Shown here: in pieces, positions 23,822-33,335 of the stretch
Layout of the letters: every line of letters starts with the position of its first letter
How positions within the stretch are numbered: the stretch's first letter is position 1
Origin: Cylindrospermum stagnale PCC 7417
GTDB taxonomy: Bacteria; Cyanobacteriota; Cyanobacteriia; Cyanobacteriales; Nostocaceae
DNA: 64,000 nucleotides
Reading direction: 5' to 3'
NCBI RefSeq assembly: GCF_000317535.1
Contig: NC_019757.1
Coordinates: forward strand, 2,868,501-2,932,500
Position numbers and translations under genes: made by a program
Notes under the pieces: generated by a model
The model's input: the letters and a program-made list of their open reading frames with translations, nothing else
Database searches by the model: none
What the model was told of the DNA's origin: nothing

Positions 23822-24943
23822 ATGAATACCGAGATTAACTTATTCTCTCCCTACCAGTTAGGTGACTTAGAACTGCCTAATCGGATAGTCATGGCACCCT
23901 TAACCCGACAAAGAGCAGCAGCGGGAAACGTTCCGCACCAACTCAACGCCACTTACTACGCCCAACGCGCTACCGCTGGACTGATTATTTCAGAAGCGAC
24001 TCAGATTTCTCCTCAAGGACTGGGCTATCCAGATACACCAGGAATTTATTCATCAGCACAGGTAGCAGGTTGGCGGTTGGTGACAGATGCCGTGCATCAA
24101 CAAGGAGGGAGAATTTTTCTGCAACTATGGCACGTAGGCAGAATTTCCCACCCAGACTTACAACCAGATGGGGCATTACCTGTGGCACCTTCAGCCATTG
24201 CACCTAAAGGTCAGGCGTTAACATATCAGGGTTATAAACCCTTTGTCACGCCCCGTGCCTTGGAAACCTCAGAAATTCCAGGAATTGTGGAACAGTACCG
24301 TCAAGGTGCTGCCAATGCCCTAGCGGCTGGGTTTGATGGGGTAGAAATTCATGCAGCCAATGGTTATCTAATTGACCAATTTCTCCGAGATGGCACAAAT
24401 CAACGCACCGATAAATATGGGGGCGCGATTGAAAATCGGACAAGATTGTTGTTAGAGGTGACAGAGGCGGTAACTGGTGTGTGGGATTCTCAACGGGTGG
24501 GGGTACGTCTTGCACCCAGTGGGACATTTAACGATATGCATGATTCTCATCCCCTAGAAACCTTTGGTTATGCGGCTCAAGCGCTGAACCAGTTTGATTT
24601 AGCATATCTGCATATTGTTGAGGGGCTAGAAGGAGACATCAGACATGGTGCAACACTTGTGCCTACCAGTCATTTGCGGCAAAAGTTTACAGGTGGTCTG
24701 ATAGTCTGTGGTGGTTATACCCGTGAAAGAGGTGATGCCGTATTAGCAAACAAAGCAGCAGATTTAGTTGCCTTTGGCATCCCATATATAGCCAATCCTG
24801 ATTTACCTCAACGGTTCGCTCTAAATGCACCGCTGAATCAGCCAAATCAAACAACCTTTTATGGTGGTAATGGTAGGGGTGAAGAAGGATATACAGATTA
24901 TCCCTTTTGGTCGGTTACTAGCGAGCCAGTAGTTAGTCAGTAG
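23822..24943 (+). CDS. Old yellow enzyme family ene/alkene reductase
   Basis: A 373-residue FMN flavoprotein of the NemA/xenobiotic reductase type. Seen: LFSPYQLGDLELPNRIVMAPLTR (FMN contact), LQLWHVGRISHP, the active-site His-Asn pair in VEIHAANGYLIDQFL, NQRTDKYGG, and VCGGYTRERGD for phosphate binding. It reduces activated C=C bonds or nitro groups with NAD(P)H. It is 14 bp after the broken SDR and on the same strand as the thioredoxin, nitroreductase and GST, a set that suggests electrophile detoxification. Length is normal. Confidence 0.94.
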   Translation: MNTEINLFSPYQLGDLELPNRIVMAPLTRQRAAAGNVPHQLNATYYAQRATAGLIISEATQISPQGLGYPDTPGIYSSAQVAGWRLVTDAVHQQGGRIFLQLWHVGRISHPDLQPDGALPVAPSAIAPKGQALTYQGYKPFVTPRALETSEIPGIVEQYRQGAANALAAGFDGVEIHAANGYLIDQFLRDGTNQRTDKYGGAIENRTRLLLEVTEAVTGVWDSQRVGVRLAPSGTFNDMHDSHPLETFGYAAQALNQFDLAYLHIVEGLEGDIRHGATLVPTSHLRQKFTGGLIVCGGYTRERGDAVLANKAADLVAFGIPYIANPDLPQRFALNAPLNQPNQTTFYGGNGRGEEGYTDYPFWSVTSEPVVSQ

Positions 24944-25017
24944 TTTTTTATCTACTTTTTAGCTCGATAATAAAAGGCGCTACAGCGGCACCATATTTTA
25001 AACAAGAGGAGATTTTC

Positions 25018-25683
25018 ATGAGTGCAATCACCCAAATTCAACCCCTAGATGTACCCAGCGCTATAGTTCAGCGTCGTTCAATCAAAACTTTCAAATCAGA
25101 CCCCATAGCCCCAGAACTACTTAAGCAACTGGTAGAGTTGACTGTGGCTGCACCCAGTAGCTTTAATACCCAAGCTTGGCGGATCATTCTCGTTCAAGAT
25201 GAGGCGCAAAAGGCAGCTTTATCAGCAGCATCTTGGAATCAAAAGCAAATTGTTCAAGCACCTGTTACCTTTGTCTTTGCCGCTGATAGCTCCGCAGGTG
25301 AACAAGATTTGACACCAATTTTAGAGCAAGGACTCCAAACCGGGGCATGGAATGAGGGCACAGTCGGCTACTTTAAAAACGCTGTTCCCCAGTTTCAAGC
25401 TGGGTTGGGAGATAAGCGGCGCGAATATGCGATTAAAGATGCGATTATTGCCGCTACCCATTTGGTTTTAGCAGCAGAAAGTTTGGGGTTATCCACCTGC
25501 TTTATGAATGGCTGGATTGAGGAGCAGGTGAAGGCTGTGATTGGGGCAGAGGATAATTCAGATTTAGCGATCGCTGTTTTAGTCCCTGTTGGTTATGCCG
25601 CAGAACCACGCTTGAATCCCGGCCGCTTGCCATTTGCCTACAACGTTTCTGTGGACACCATCGGCAACCCTTACCAGGGTTAG
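25018..25683 (+). CDS. Nitroreductase family protein
   Basis: A 221-residue FMN-dependent nitroreductase. Motifs: AIVQRRSIKTFKSDPI at the N-terminus (phosphate-binding RRS), LTVAAPSSFNTQAWRIILV, AIKDAIIAATHLVLAAESLGLSTCFMNGW, and an end with IAVLVPVGYAAE. Typical substrates are nitroaromatics and quinones. An AAGAGGAG ribosome site lies just before ATG 25018. It probably belongs to the same regulated run as the upstream ene-reductase, 74 bp away. Confidence 0.92.
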   Translation: MSAITQIQPLDVPSAIVQRRSIKTFKSDPIAPELLKQLVELTVAAPSSFNTQAWRIILVQDEAQKAALSAASWNQKQIVQAPVTFVFAADSSAGEQDLTPILEQGLQTGAWNEGTVGYFKNAVPQFQAGLGDKRREYAIKDAIIAATHLVLAAESLGLSTCFMNGWIEEQVKAVIGAEDNSDLAIAVLVPVGYAAEPRLNPGRLPFAYNVSVDTIGNPYQG

Positions 25684-25830
25684 TTTTCAGTGAAGCGCCT
25701 ACACCGTACCCTAATAGTGTAGGCTTCTGGCACTTTGCGGCTATCAGAATTTCCTTGGTGTTGTGCGACCTTGGGTAGAGCGTTTTTAGGCTAAACAATC
25801 TTAGAGCAAATTTCTTAGGAGAACTAACTC

Positions 25831-26529
25831 ATGATTGAACTTTACTATTGGGCAACCCCCAACGGTCATAAAATCACGATTTTCTTAGAAGAAGCGGGAC
25901 TGCCTTACAAGATAATTCCGGTAAATATCGGTGCTGGCGACCAATTTAAGCCCGAATTTCTGAAAATTTCTCCCAATAATCGCATCCCGGCAATCGTGGA
26001 CAACGAACCAGCAACCGGAGGTGCGCCAATTTCTGTATTTGAGTCTGGGGCAATCTTGCTATATTTAGCCGAAAAAACCGGGAAATTCATCCCCCAAGAC
26101 TTGCCTGGACGAGTTGAAGTCCTCCAGTGGTTATTTTGGCAAATAGGAGGGTTGGGGCCAATGGCGGGGCAAAACCACCACTTTAACCAATACGCTCCCG
26201 AAAAAATTGAGTATGCCATTAACCGCTATGTGAAGGAGACAGGACGTTTATATGCAGTGCTGAATAAACGACTGGCAGATAGAGAGTTTGTAGCTGGCGA
26301 TTATTCCATTGCAGATATGGCAATTTATCCTTGGATTGCGCCTTATGAGCGCCAAAACCAAAAGCTAGAAGATTTTCCGGCGTTGCAGCACTGGTTTGAG
26401 GCAATTAAAGTCCGTCCGGCAACAATTCGCGCCTACGATCAGGCAGAAGCCTTGAAAAATCAGGCTCTTGATCTCGAAAAGTCGCGAGATGTGTTATTTA
26501 ACCAATCGGCGAACACTATCCAGCGTTGA
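25831..26529 (+). CDS. Glutathione S-transferase family protein (YfcG-like)
   Basis: A 232-residue thioredoxin-fold plus alpha-helical protein of the Ure2p/YfcG class. The N-terminal IELYYWATPNGHKITIFLEEAGLPY has the catalytic TPNGxK motif of this class rather than a Cys. NNRIPAIVD has the cis-Pro, and SVFESGAILLYLAEK binds the glutathione gamma-glutamyl group. The C-terminal domain has FWQIGGLGPMAGQ and YSIADMAIYPW. Characterised YfcG proteins reduce disulfide-bonded compounds using glutathione. TTAGGAG precedes the ATG. Confidence 0.93.
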   Translation: MIELYYWATPNGHKITIFLEEAGLPYKIIPVNIGAGDQFKPEFLKISPNNRIPAIVDNEPATGGAPISVFESGAILLYLAEKTGKFIPQDLPGRVEVLQWLFWQIGGLGPMAGQNHHFNQYAPEKIEYAINRYVKETGRLYAVLNKRLADREFVAGDYSIADMAIYPWIAPYERQNQKLEDFPALQHWFEAIKVRPATIRAYDQAEALKNQALDLEKSRDVLFNQSANTIQR

Positions 26530-26607
26530 GCCTTCTCGGTATTACACAATTGCAGAATTGTGGATAATGAAGCTCATCTTCGTTCGGGGATACTTTCGTC
26601 ATTGTCC

Positions 26608-26654
26608 GCCTTATATCCCCTCCCTACTTCGTTGAGGAAGGGGTATTACGGCGC
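26608..26654. repeat. Palindromic repeat before the hydrolase gene
   Basis: Arms CGCCTTATATCCCCTCC and GGAAGGGGTATTACGGCG (imperfect) around CTACTTCGTTGA. It is likely a dispersed palindrome, and could also act as a hairpin between the GST and hydrolase transcripts. Confidence 0.55.
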
Positions 26655-26679
26655 TTTTGATAAAAACCATCGAGTAATC

Positions 26680-27525
26680 ATGCCGAAGCTTCAGGTTAAC
26701 GATATTGACTTGTTCTACGACATTAAGGGAATAGGCGAACCTTTACTATTAATAGCGGGGTTCTCTTGCGATCATTTTTATTGGTCGCAGTTTATCCCAT
26801 CCCTCACCAAGCAATATCAGGTGATTCGCTTAGACAATCGAGGCATAGGGCGCAGTTCTGCTCCTGATAGCCCCTATACTATCCAGCAAATGGCAAAGGA
26901 TGCCGCAGCATTACTTGAGCATATCGGAATTAACAAGGTACATGTCATAGGTCATTCAATGGGCGGTCAAATTGCCCAAGAGTTAGTATTTGCACATCCC
27001 GAAAAAATTCAAAGTCTCATTTTAATTTCTACTTTGGCAAAGGGTGATGCATTATTTAATAGTGTCGTCGAGACTTGGGGCAACCTCCTTGATAAAGTAG
27101 ACTTGAAGCTATTTGAACAACTGATATTACCCTGGATTTTTACCCCAGAGTTCTACTCGATTCCGGGGATGATAGAACAGCTGATCGAATGGGCGATTAA
27201 TTACCCCGCACCACCGACGGCTCATGGACTCTATCATCAGAGCCGAGCTATTATTAACAGTGACACAAGCGATCGCCTGTCAGATATTCATTGTCCTACC
27301 CTCGTTTTAGTCGGTAGACAGGATATTCTCACCCCAGTGAAGTTTTCTCAACAACTGGCTCAAAACATTCCCAATGCTGAACTTGTGGTGCTTGACAGTG
27401 GCGGGCATGGTTTTTTGATTGAGTCGCCGGCGGCTGTGGCTAAAATTATGCTCAACTTTCTAGACAAGTTGACGCCAGCTAACAGTGATCGTTTGTCTTC
27501 TCCTGCTCTAACTATAAACATCTAG
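26680..27525 (+). CDS. Alpha/beta hydrolase
   Basis: A 281-residue alpha/beta-fold hydrolase. Seen: oxyanion region LLLIAGFSCDHFYW, LDNRGIGRSSAP, the nucleophile elbow VIGHSMGGQIAQE with its Ser, the acid Asp in LVGRQDILTPV, and the His in DSGGHGFLIESP. ATG 26680 (MPKLQVNDIDLFYD) is chosen; an upstream GTG at 26560 would add 40 residues encoded by a palindromic repeat and is unlikely. The esterase, lactonase or dienelactone substrate is unknown. It is last in the redox/detoxification run. Confidence 0.9.
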   Translation: MPKLQVNDIDLFYDIKGIGEPLLLIAGFSCDHFYWSQFIPSLTKQYQVIRLDNRGIGRSSAPDSPYTIQQMAKDAAALLEHIGINKVHVIGHSMGGQIAQELVFAHPEKIQSLILISTLAKGDALFNSVVETWGNLLDKVDLKLFEQLILPWIFTPEFYSIPGMIEQLIEWAINYPAPPTAHGLYHQSRAIINSDTSDRLSDIHCPTLVLVGRQDILTPVKFSQQLAQNIPNAELVVLDSGGHGFLIESPAAVAKIMLNFLDKLTPANSDRLSSPALTINI

Positions 27526-27559
27526 CGCTCAATCACCATCTACGGGGACTTTAAGAGTT

Positions 27560-27645
27560 TCTTGCCCCCCTTTCAAAGGGGGATTGAGGGGATCTAAACA
27601 TTTTTGATACATCACCAAGGTCTTTTAAAACATCCTCTAAAATTT
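27560..27645. repeat. Dispersed repeat with CCCCC/GGGGG hairpin
   Basis: GCCCCCCTTTCAAAGGGGGATTGAGGGG forms a hairpin. It is followed about 40 bp on by TTTTAAAACATCCTCTAAA, which matches one end of the MITE-like element at 5379-5397. It may be a related, partial copy lying between the two convergent genes. Confidence 0.45.
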
Positions 27646-27673
27646 AAATTCATAAGTGGCAACTTATATCAAG

Positions 27674-29659
27674 TTAGGCAGTTTGCTGCTTTTGTTGTTT
27701 GAGAGGAATTACCAGGACAAATTCTGCACCCTTACCAGGAGAGGAAATACACTGCAATTTACCCTGATGTTTTTCAGTAATAATTTGGTAACTTATAGAT
27801 AAGCCCAATCCTGTACCTTTACCCACTGGTTTAGTTGTAAAGAAGGGTTCAAATAATCGCTGTTGCACAGTTTCAGGAATACTAGGGCCATTATTAGCAA
27901 TGCCAATAATTACTTGCTGGTTGGCAGTCAATTTAGTATAAATGAAAATTGTTGGTAATTGGTCATGGGAATTATCTTGCCCATCACCCACAAACCATGA
28001 TTCATTAGCATTTTCTAAAGCATCAATAGCATTTACCAGAATATTCATAAATACCTGATTTAGTTCTCCGGCGTAACATTCCACCAGCGGCAGATCATTA
28101 TATTCTTTTGTAACTGTAATTGTTGGATGTTTAGTTGTATCCTTGAGGCGACTTTCTAGAATCATCAGCGTACTATCGATGCCTTCGTGAATATTTACCG
28201 CTTTCATATCTGCTTCATCTAAGCGGGAAAAGTTTCGCAGAGATAAGACAATATCTTTAATTCTGTCAGCACCCACTTTCATCGAATCCAGCAAATTCGG
28301 CAAGTCTTGCATCAAGAAATTCAATTCAATTGCTTCTACTTCATTTTGAATTTCTGGTGCTGGGTGAGGATAGTACTGTTGGTAAAGTTGCAGTAACCTG
28401 AATAAATCTTGTGTATATTCATAGGCAGGGGTAATATTGCTGTAAATGAAGCTGACTGGGTTATTGATTTCATGGGCTACCCCCGCGACCAACTGTCCCA
28501 AACTGGACATTTTTTCTCTCTGAATTAACTGACTTTGAGTTTTTTGTAATTCCTGCAAGGTTTGCACTAGTTCATGCGATTGCTGTTGCAGTGTCTTCTG
28601 TTGTTGACTCAGTAGTGTAACTTGTATTTTTGCTTGTTCAGATAATTGTATTTGCCGCCAAGCTACAATTGCTGCAATCAGAAGCAGTCCACCTAATATA
28701 GAAGCGAGTAAGTTGAGCGCTCCCAGTTGAGATTCGATATTTTCCCGCGGTATGACTAGAGCTACTGACCAATCCGTTTGTTTGAGGGGGATATGGGCAA
28801 CATACTTGTTCGTACCGTCAATAGAAATGAGTTCAATTCCTGGCTCTTTACTCACCATCCGACGAGCGCTCGCTGCTAGGCCAGGATCAGTTGACTCTAG
28901 AAAACTGGGAGCAGGTTTTTCTATCGTCGACATCAACGCTGGATTGGGATGAATAATAGCCTGCCCTTTGGAGTTGAGTGCAAAGGCATAACTGTTATTG
29001 CCATAGCGCAATCTACTGACTACCTTAGAGACGAGATCTACCTTTAAGCTACCAAATAATACTCCAATAGGGGCGTTGACACTGCCATCAGCTTGACTAA
29101 TCGGCGCGGCGATCGCGATCGCCGGAATTCCAGTAGTACGACCAATAAAGGGAGCGGAAATGTTGACTTGTCCTGCCAATGCTTTTTGGATGTAATCCCG
29201 ATCTTTATTATTTTTCTTAGTGTTAATTGATTCAGTCGTGTAAAAAGAACCGTCAGGGTAGGTTAACCCAAAAATAAAAAATCCATTAATACGTTTAAGT
29301 TCTGACTGCAAATATGGTTCTATCTCTTGCCAATTAAGAGAACTTACTATATTTGTATTGGCTAGAGTTTGGATTGTACTAGAGCGAGTTGCCAACCATT
29401 GATCAAGTTCATCAGTTCCTTGACGAACTTGAAGCAGTGCTTTTTCCTGAAGTTGTTGCAGAATTAAACTCCTGACTACTTGGTAACTAGTAATGCCAAT
29501 GATACCTATGGCTAAGGTAGTGCTAATCAAAATCAATGATGTGGTCAAATTAGGCTTGGATGCAAAGTGGCTTGTCGCTAGATATCTCATTTGCCGCTGA
29601 GTTTGACTTTGCCAAGTCTTGAATAAGTTTCGGGATTTTTTAGGTTTATCTATTATCAT
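27674..29659 (-). CDS. Cache-domain sensor histidine kinase
   Basis: A 661-residue membrane kinase. Helix 1 (about 40-64) and helix 2 (about 315-335) bracket an extracytoplasmic double-Cache domain (FGLTYPDGSFYTT, RDYIQKALAGQVNISAPF, YAFALNSKGQAIIHPNP), a small-molecule sensor. A coiled coil follows, then a HisKA-type box with His396 (GVAHEINNP) and the ATPase domain: N-box NILVNAIDAL, G1 IANNGP, F-box FEPFFTTKPVGKG, G2 GTGLGLS. It phosphorylates a response regulator not encoded nearby. The kinase half is very similar to the next gene's. Confidence 0.95.
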   Translation of the reverse strand: MIIDKPKKSRNLFKTWQSQTQRQMRYLATSHFASKPNLTTSLILISTTLAIGIIGITSYQVVRSLILQQLQEKALLQVRQGTDELDQWLATRSSTIQTLANTNIVSSLNWQEIEPYLQSELKRINGFFIFGLTYPDGSFYTTESINTKKNNKDRDYIQKALAGQVNISAPFIGRTTGIPAIAIAAPISQADGSVNAPIGVLFGSLKVDLVSKVVSRLRYGNNSYAFALNSKGQAIIHPNPALMSTIEKPAPSFLESTDPGLAASARRMVSKEPGIELISIDGTNKYVAHIPLKQTDWSVALVIPRENIESQLGALNLLASILGGLLLIAAIVAWRQIQLSEQAKIQVTLLSQQQKTLQQQSHELVQTLQELQKTQSQLIQREKMSSLGQLVAGVAHEINNPVSFIYSNITPAYEYTQDLFRLLQLYQQYYPHPAPEIQNEVEAIELNFLMQDLPNLLDSMKVGADRIKDIVLSLRNFSRLDEADMKAVNIHEGIDSTLMILESRLKDTTKHPTITVTKEYNDLPLVECYAGELNQVFMNILVNAIDALENANESWFVGDGQDNSHDQLPTIFIYTKLTANQQVIIGIANNGPSIPETVQQRLFEPFFTTKPVGKGTGLGLSISYQIITEKHQGKLQCISSPGKGAEFVLVIPLKQQKQQTA

Positions 29660-29739
29660 CTTTATCTCCCATTATTAAATTTTTTTTGAGCAAGAATGGA
29701 CAAGGTTATTATTTGTGACTTCAGCTAAACTGTTATAAA

Positions 29740-32571
29740 TTATTGATGCAGAGGAATTATAATCACAAATTCTGTACCCTGGTCAGGAGCAGAATTACAT
29801 TTTAATTCTCCCCCATGTTTTTCAGTTATAATTTTATAGCTAATAGATAAGCCCAGCCCCGTACCTTTACCCACTGGTTTAGTAGTGAAAAAGGGATCAA
29901 ATAAGCGCTGTTGCACAGTTGTTGTCATGCCAGAACCGTTATCAGCAATGCGAATAATTACTTGGTTGTCGGCAGTTAGTTCTGTAGAAATAATAATTTG
30001 CGGTTTGTTAGTGCTCAGTTGTTTACTGACAAAGGATTCTTCCAAAGCATCAATGGCATTTACCAGAATATTCATTAACACCTGATTGAGTTGTCCGGCG
30101 TAACATTCGACTAATGGTAAGTTGCTATACTCTTTAATTACCTGAATTTCTGGATTATTTGGATTAGATTTGAGACGATTAGCCAAAATCATCAGCGTAC
30201 TATCAATACCCTCATGGATATCCACGGCTTTGATTTCTGACTCATCCAAGCGAGAGAAGTTTCGCAGAGATAAAACAATTTCTTTAATTCTCTGGGCACC
30301 TACTGTCATCGAATTGAGGGATTTGGGCAAGTCTGCGAGCAGGAAATTTAAGTCGATGGCTTCTGCCTGGGTTTGAATTTCTGGGACTGGCTGGGGATAA
30401 TGCTGCTGGTAAAGTTGCAATAGTCTGATTAAATCTTGGATGTATTCACTAGTAGGTGCAAGGTTGCCATAGATAAAATTGACTGGGTTATTGATTTCAT
30501 GGGCCACACCTGCCACCAATTGCCCCAAGCTAGACATCTTTTCGCTTTGCACCAGTTGGTTAGCTAGTTGCTGGGCTTCTTGCCGCAATTGCGCTTCTTC
30601 TCGTCTCAATATTTCCTCTGCCTGTTTGCGTTGGCTAATGTCGTGGATGATGACGACGTATTCCTGAAAATCTTGGTCTTTGCGGTCGGAGATGGAAACT
30701 TCGAGAGTTCTGGTTTGATTGTTGTGGAGTAGGGTGTGTTCGCTGCGCTTTGCCCATTGTTCTGGATAGTTGGTTAATTCGGGGAGCCATTGTTGCAGAT
30801 GTTGTCCCAATAACTGCAATGGGTTGACATTAAAGAAAGATGCGGTTGCGGGGTTGGCTTGGCGGATAATGCCTTGGTTGTCTACGACTAAAATACTATC
30901 TTGGGCTACGTTAAACAGGTGTTCGGCTGCAACTCTGGCTTCTGTCAAGGCGACTATTTGGGGTAAACTTGTCCAACAGGCGATCGCAACTCCCACAAAA
31001 GCCACTATCATCAGCAGCACCACAACTAAATTCTCACCCCCCGCATTTGCCGCTTTATTCAGCTTGACACCAAATAACCAGCCCACCCCAACTGCACTGC
31101 ACAGCAAAAAAATCAGGATGCTCACTTGCAGCATCACTGAGTCTTTAATAATGACTGAAGGTCGGGATTGATATCGTCGCATCCACCAACTTAGATGGAA
31201 CGGAGGAAAAGCCACACGGCGGATTACCTGATCAATTCCCATGACGCCAATGGGAAATAGCAGCCCAATGATCAAGTTTCCCCAACCCCAAGCAGTTCCA
31301 CCTACCAGCAGCACCACAATTTCTAACAGCAGAATAGCCAAAGATATCCAGGGAAGCAAAACGAATGAGTGTTTACGTTGTAGCCAAAGCCCCAGATGCA
31401 ATAACATCAAGGAGACGAACCAACCAATGTTGCCAACAGCCACAATTCGAGCGACATCTCCCCAAAACAGATAAATCAAGCAAAACAATAATGTCAAGCT
31501 CAAAGCAGGTACAAACACACCCCGGCGCGTCACCACAGAAAACACTGGAGAAATGTGCTGGTCTAAAGCTAGCTGATACAATATTCGCGGGCAATTAGAA
31601 ACGACGGTTGCCGAACCTAGTAGACAAGAAGCTACCAGCAAAAAGGTAACACTAACAGCAGCTGATTTTCCCCAGAAGGGGGTGGCAGCCGCCAAAAAAT
31701 TGAGGAAAGCACTGTCTTTGAGGTCGGGAGCAGTTGCTAACCGCATCACAACCCAAGATCCCCCTAGAAAGATGGGTGGCATCATCCAAGCAGCAATATC
31801 TAGAAAGCGCAGTGTCTGGCTGGGGTGGCGGCTATCAGCGACAAAGGAAGAAGCTGTTTCACAACCGTAGGTTGTATAGGTAACGAAAAAGAACCATTTT
31901 GCCCAGTCCACAAAGTTCAGAGATGACCAACTGCTAGGAAAAAATCCAGGACTGTCTGGAGAAAAGGCTAACCAGCCTAAACCCTGCATACAAAAGGTGA
32001 TTAGCAATCCTAAGGCGGGAATCACAAAAAACACATGCAAGATACTCAAGGCGCGAGTACCACTAAAAGCGACGACAAATGGCAACAGCGTTAAGCCAAT
32101 ATCTAGAAATATTACCGGACAGGCAATGCCCAACGCCGCCAAATTCACTTTAATTAAATCTCTGAGTACGATTGTATTAACTGCCAAGTAAGAAATCCAA
32201 GCGAGGATATATGCAATTGCGGCATAGCAAGCTAATTTTGGGTAGCGTCTCAGCAGCTTAGTGGCATAGTTGGGTGTCCCGCCAGCTACATCCATGAAAT
32301 GCATACCCAAGCGTTTTACTTGATAGTTGAGCAGCATGCCCACAATTACGGCGGGTATCCAGACGAAAATAGCTTGTGAACCCAAAGCAGCATGAATTGT
32401 TGGTACCAAAGCTGTCCAGGAAATATGAGATGTCAGACCGAAGCCCCAAGTTTCAACGGTACTCAGGCTTTTGGTTAAACGAGGGGATGAAAATTGGCTC
32501 AGAGGAGTATGGTCGCGATGGGACATTATTGGTAGCACTGGGCAGTTAACCTCATTTCCTAGAGTTCCCAT
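29740..32571 (-). CDS. APC-type transporter fused to PAS-histidine kinase
   Basis: A 943-residue fusion. Residues 1-540 are an amino-acid-permease-like membrane domain with about 12 helices (start VETWGFGLTSHISWTALVP, then FVTYTTYGCETASSFVADSRHPSQTLR and FLLVASCLLGSATVVSNCPRIL). A PAS domain follows (HLFNVAQDSILVVDNQGIIRQ), then a coiled coil, the phospho-acceptor GVAHEINNP (His about 690), N-box NILVNAIDAL, G1 IADNGSGM and G2 GTGLGLS. The layout recalls CbrA-type transporter-kinases, though CbrA uses an SLC5 fold. ATG 32526 (MSHRDHTPL) is an alternative start. It may sense a substrate by transport or binding. It is 93 bp from divergent tmk. Confidence 0.9.
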   Translation of the reverse strand: MGTLGNEVNCPVLPIMSHRDHTPLSQFSSPRLTKSLSTVETWGFGLTSHISWTALVPTIHAALGSQAIFVWIPAVIVGMLLNYQVKRLGMHFMDVAGGTPNYATKLLRRYPKLACYAAIAYILAWISYLAVNTIVLRDLIKVNLAALGIACPVIFLDIGLTLLPFVVAFSGTRALSILHVFFVIPALGLLITFCMQGLGWLAFSPDSPGFFPSSWSSLNFVDWAKWFFFVTYTTYGCETASSFVADSRHPSQTLRFLDIAAWMMPPIFLGGSWVVMRLATAPDLKDSAFLNFLAAATPFWGKSAAVSVTFLLVASCLLGSATVVSNCPRILYQLALDQHISPVFSVVTRRGVFVPALSLTLLFCLIYLFWGDVARIVAVGNIGWFVSLMLLHLGLWLQRKHSFVLLPWISLAILLLEIVVLLVGGTAWGWGNLIIGLLFPIGVMGIDQVIRRVAFPPFHLSWWMRRYQSRPSVIIKDSVMLQVSILIFLLCSAVGVGWLFGVKLNKAANAGGENLVVVLLMIVAFVGVAIACWTSLPQIVALTEARVAAEHLFNVAQDSILVVDNQGIIRQANPATASFFNVNPLQLLGQHLQQWLPELTNYPEQWAKRSEHTLLHNNQTRTLEVSISDRKDQDFQEYVVIIHDISQRKQAEEILRREEAQLRQEAQQLANQLVQSEKMSSLGQLVAGVAHEINNPVNFIYGNLAPTSEYIQDLIRLLQLYQQHYPQPVPEIQTQAEAIDLNFLLADLPKSLNSMTVGAQRIKEIVLSLRNFSRLDESEIKAVDIHEGIDSTLMILANRLKSNPNNPEIQVIKEYSNLPLVECYAGQLNQVLMNILVNAIDALEESFVSKQLSTNKPQIIISTELTADNQVIIRIADNGSGMTTTVQQRLFDPFFTTKPVGKGTGLGLSISYKIITEKHGGELKCNSAPDQGTEFVIIIPLHQ

Positions 32572-32664
32572 ACCTGCAAATTTCTGAACAGAGACTTTTA
32601 TCCAATTGTGATGGTTAGCTGATAGCTTTATAAAGCGTCAGCGAAAAAGCTAAATTAAAAAAGC

Positions 32665-33303
32665 ATGAGTGGCAAATTGATTGTATTTGAAGGGGTGGAA
32701 GGCTGCGGCAAAACTACCCAGATGCAGCTTTGTGCTGAATGGCTGCAAAGCCTGGGTGTTTCTGTGGTTCTGACTCGTGAACCGGGGGGTACAGAGTTAG
32801 GTTTGCATCTTCGCCGCTTGTTACTGTCCAAGTCAGAGAACACACTAATTGCGGAGGTGACGGAACTGTTGTTGTATGCTGCTGACCGATCGCAACACGT
32901 TGAACAAGAACTCAAGCCTAATCTAGCCGGGGGGAAATTTATTTTGTGCGATCGCTATACTGACTCTACCATTGCCTACCAGGGTTATGGCAGGGGTTTG
33001 AGTATGACTATTATTAACCAGCTTAATTATATTGCTACTGGTGGTTTGGAAAGTGATTTAACTATCTGGCTAGATGTGGATGTCGAGGTGGGACTAGCCC
33101 GCAAACTTGGTGGTGAAGTTGGACTAGACCGGATTGAGCAAGAAGCGATCGCATTTCATCGCCGCGTTCAGCAAGGATATGCAGAGTTAGCCGCATCCGG
33201 GAGCGGGCAGATTGTGCGGGTAGATGGCAGCTTGGATAAAGAAACTGTTCAACAGACAATTCAGGGAATTTTGGGCGATCGCCTTCTATCTTCTGTGAGA
33301 TAG
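32665..33303 (+). CDS. tmk: Thymidylate kinase
   Basis: A 212-residue cytosolic enzyme phosphorylating dTMP to dTDP. It has P-loop FEGVEGCGKTTQ at about 8-19, the DR(Y/F/E) motif as LTREPGGTELG, LLYAADRSQHVEQ, FILCDRYTDSTIAYQGYGRG and LDVDVEVGLARK. ATG 32665 is the family start. It is 32 bp upstream of holB; this pairing of tmk with the clamp-loader delta' gene is common across bacteria and indicates a DNA-replication operon. Confidence 0.97.
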   Translation: MSGKLIVFEGVEGCGKTTQMQLCAEWLQSLGVSVVLTREPGGTELGLHLRRLLLSKSENTLIAEVTELLLYAADRSQHVEQELKPNLAGGKFILCDRYTDSTIAYQGYGRGLSMTIINQLNYIATGGLESDLTIWLDVDVEVGLARKLGGEVGLDRIEQEAIAFHRRVQQGYAELAASGSGQIVRVDGSLDKETVQQTIQGILGDRLLSSVR

Positions 33304-33335
33304 GTTAACATCATGAGTCAACCTATAATTGACTC

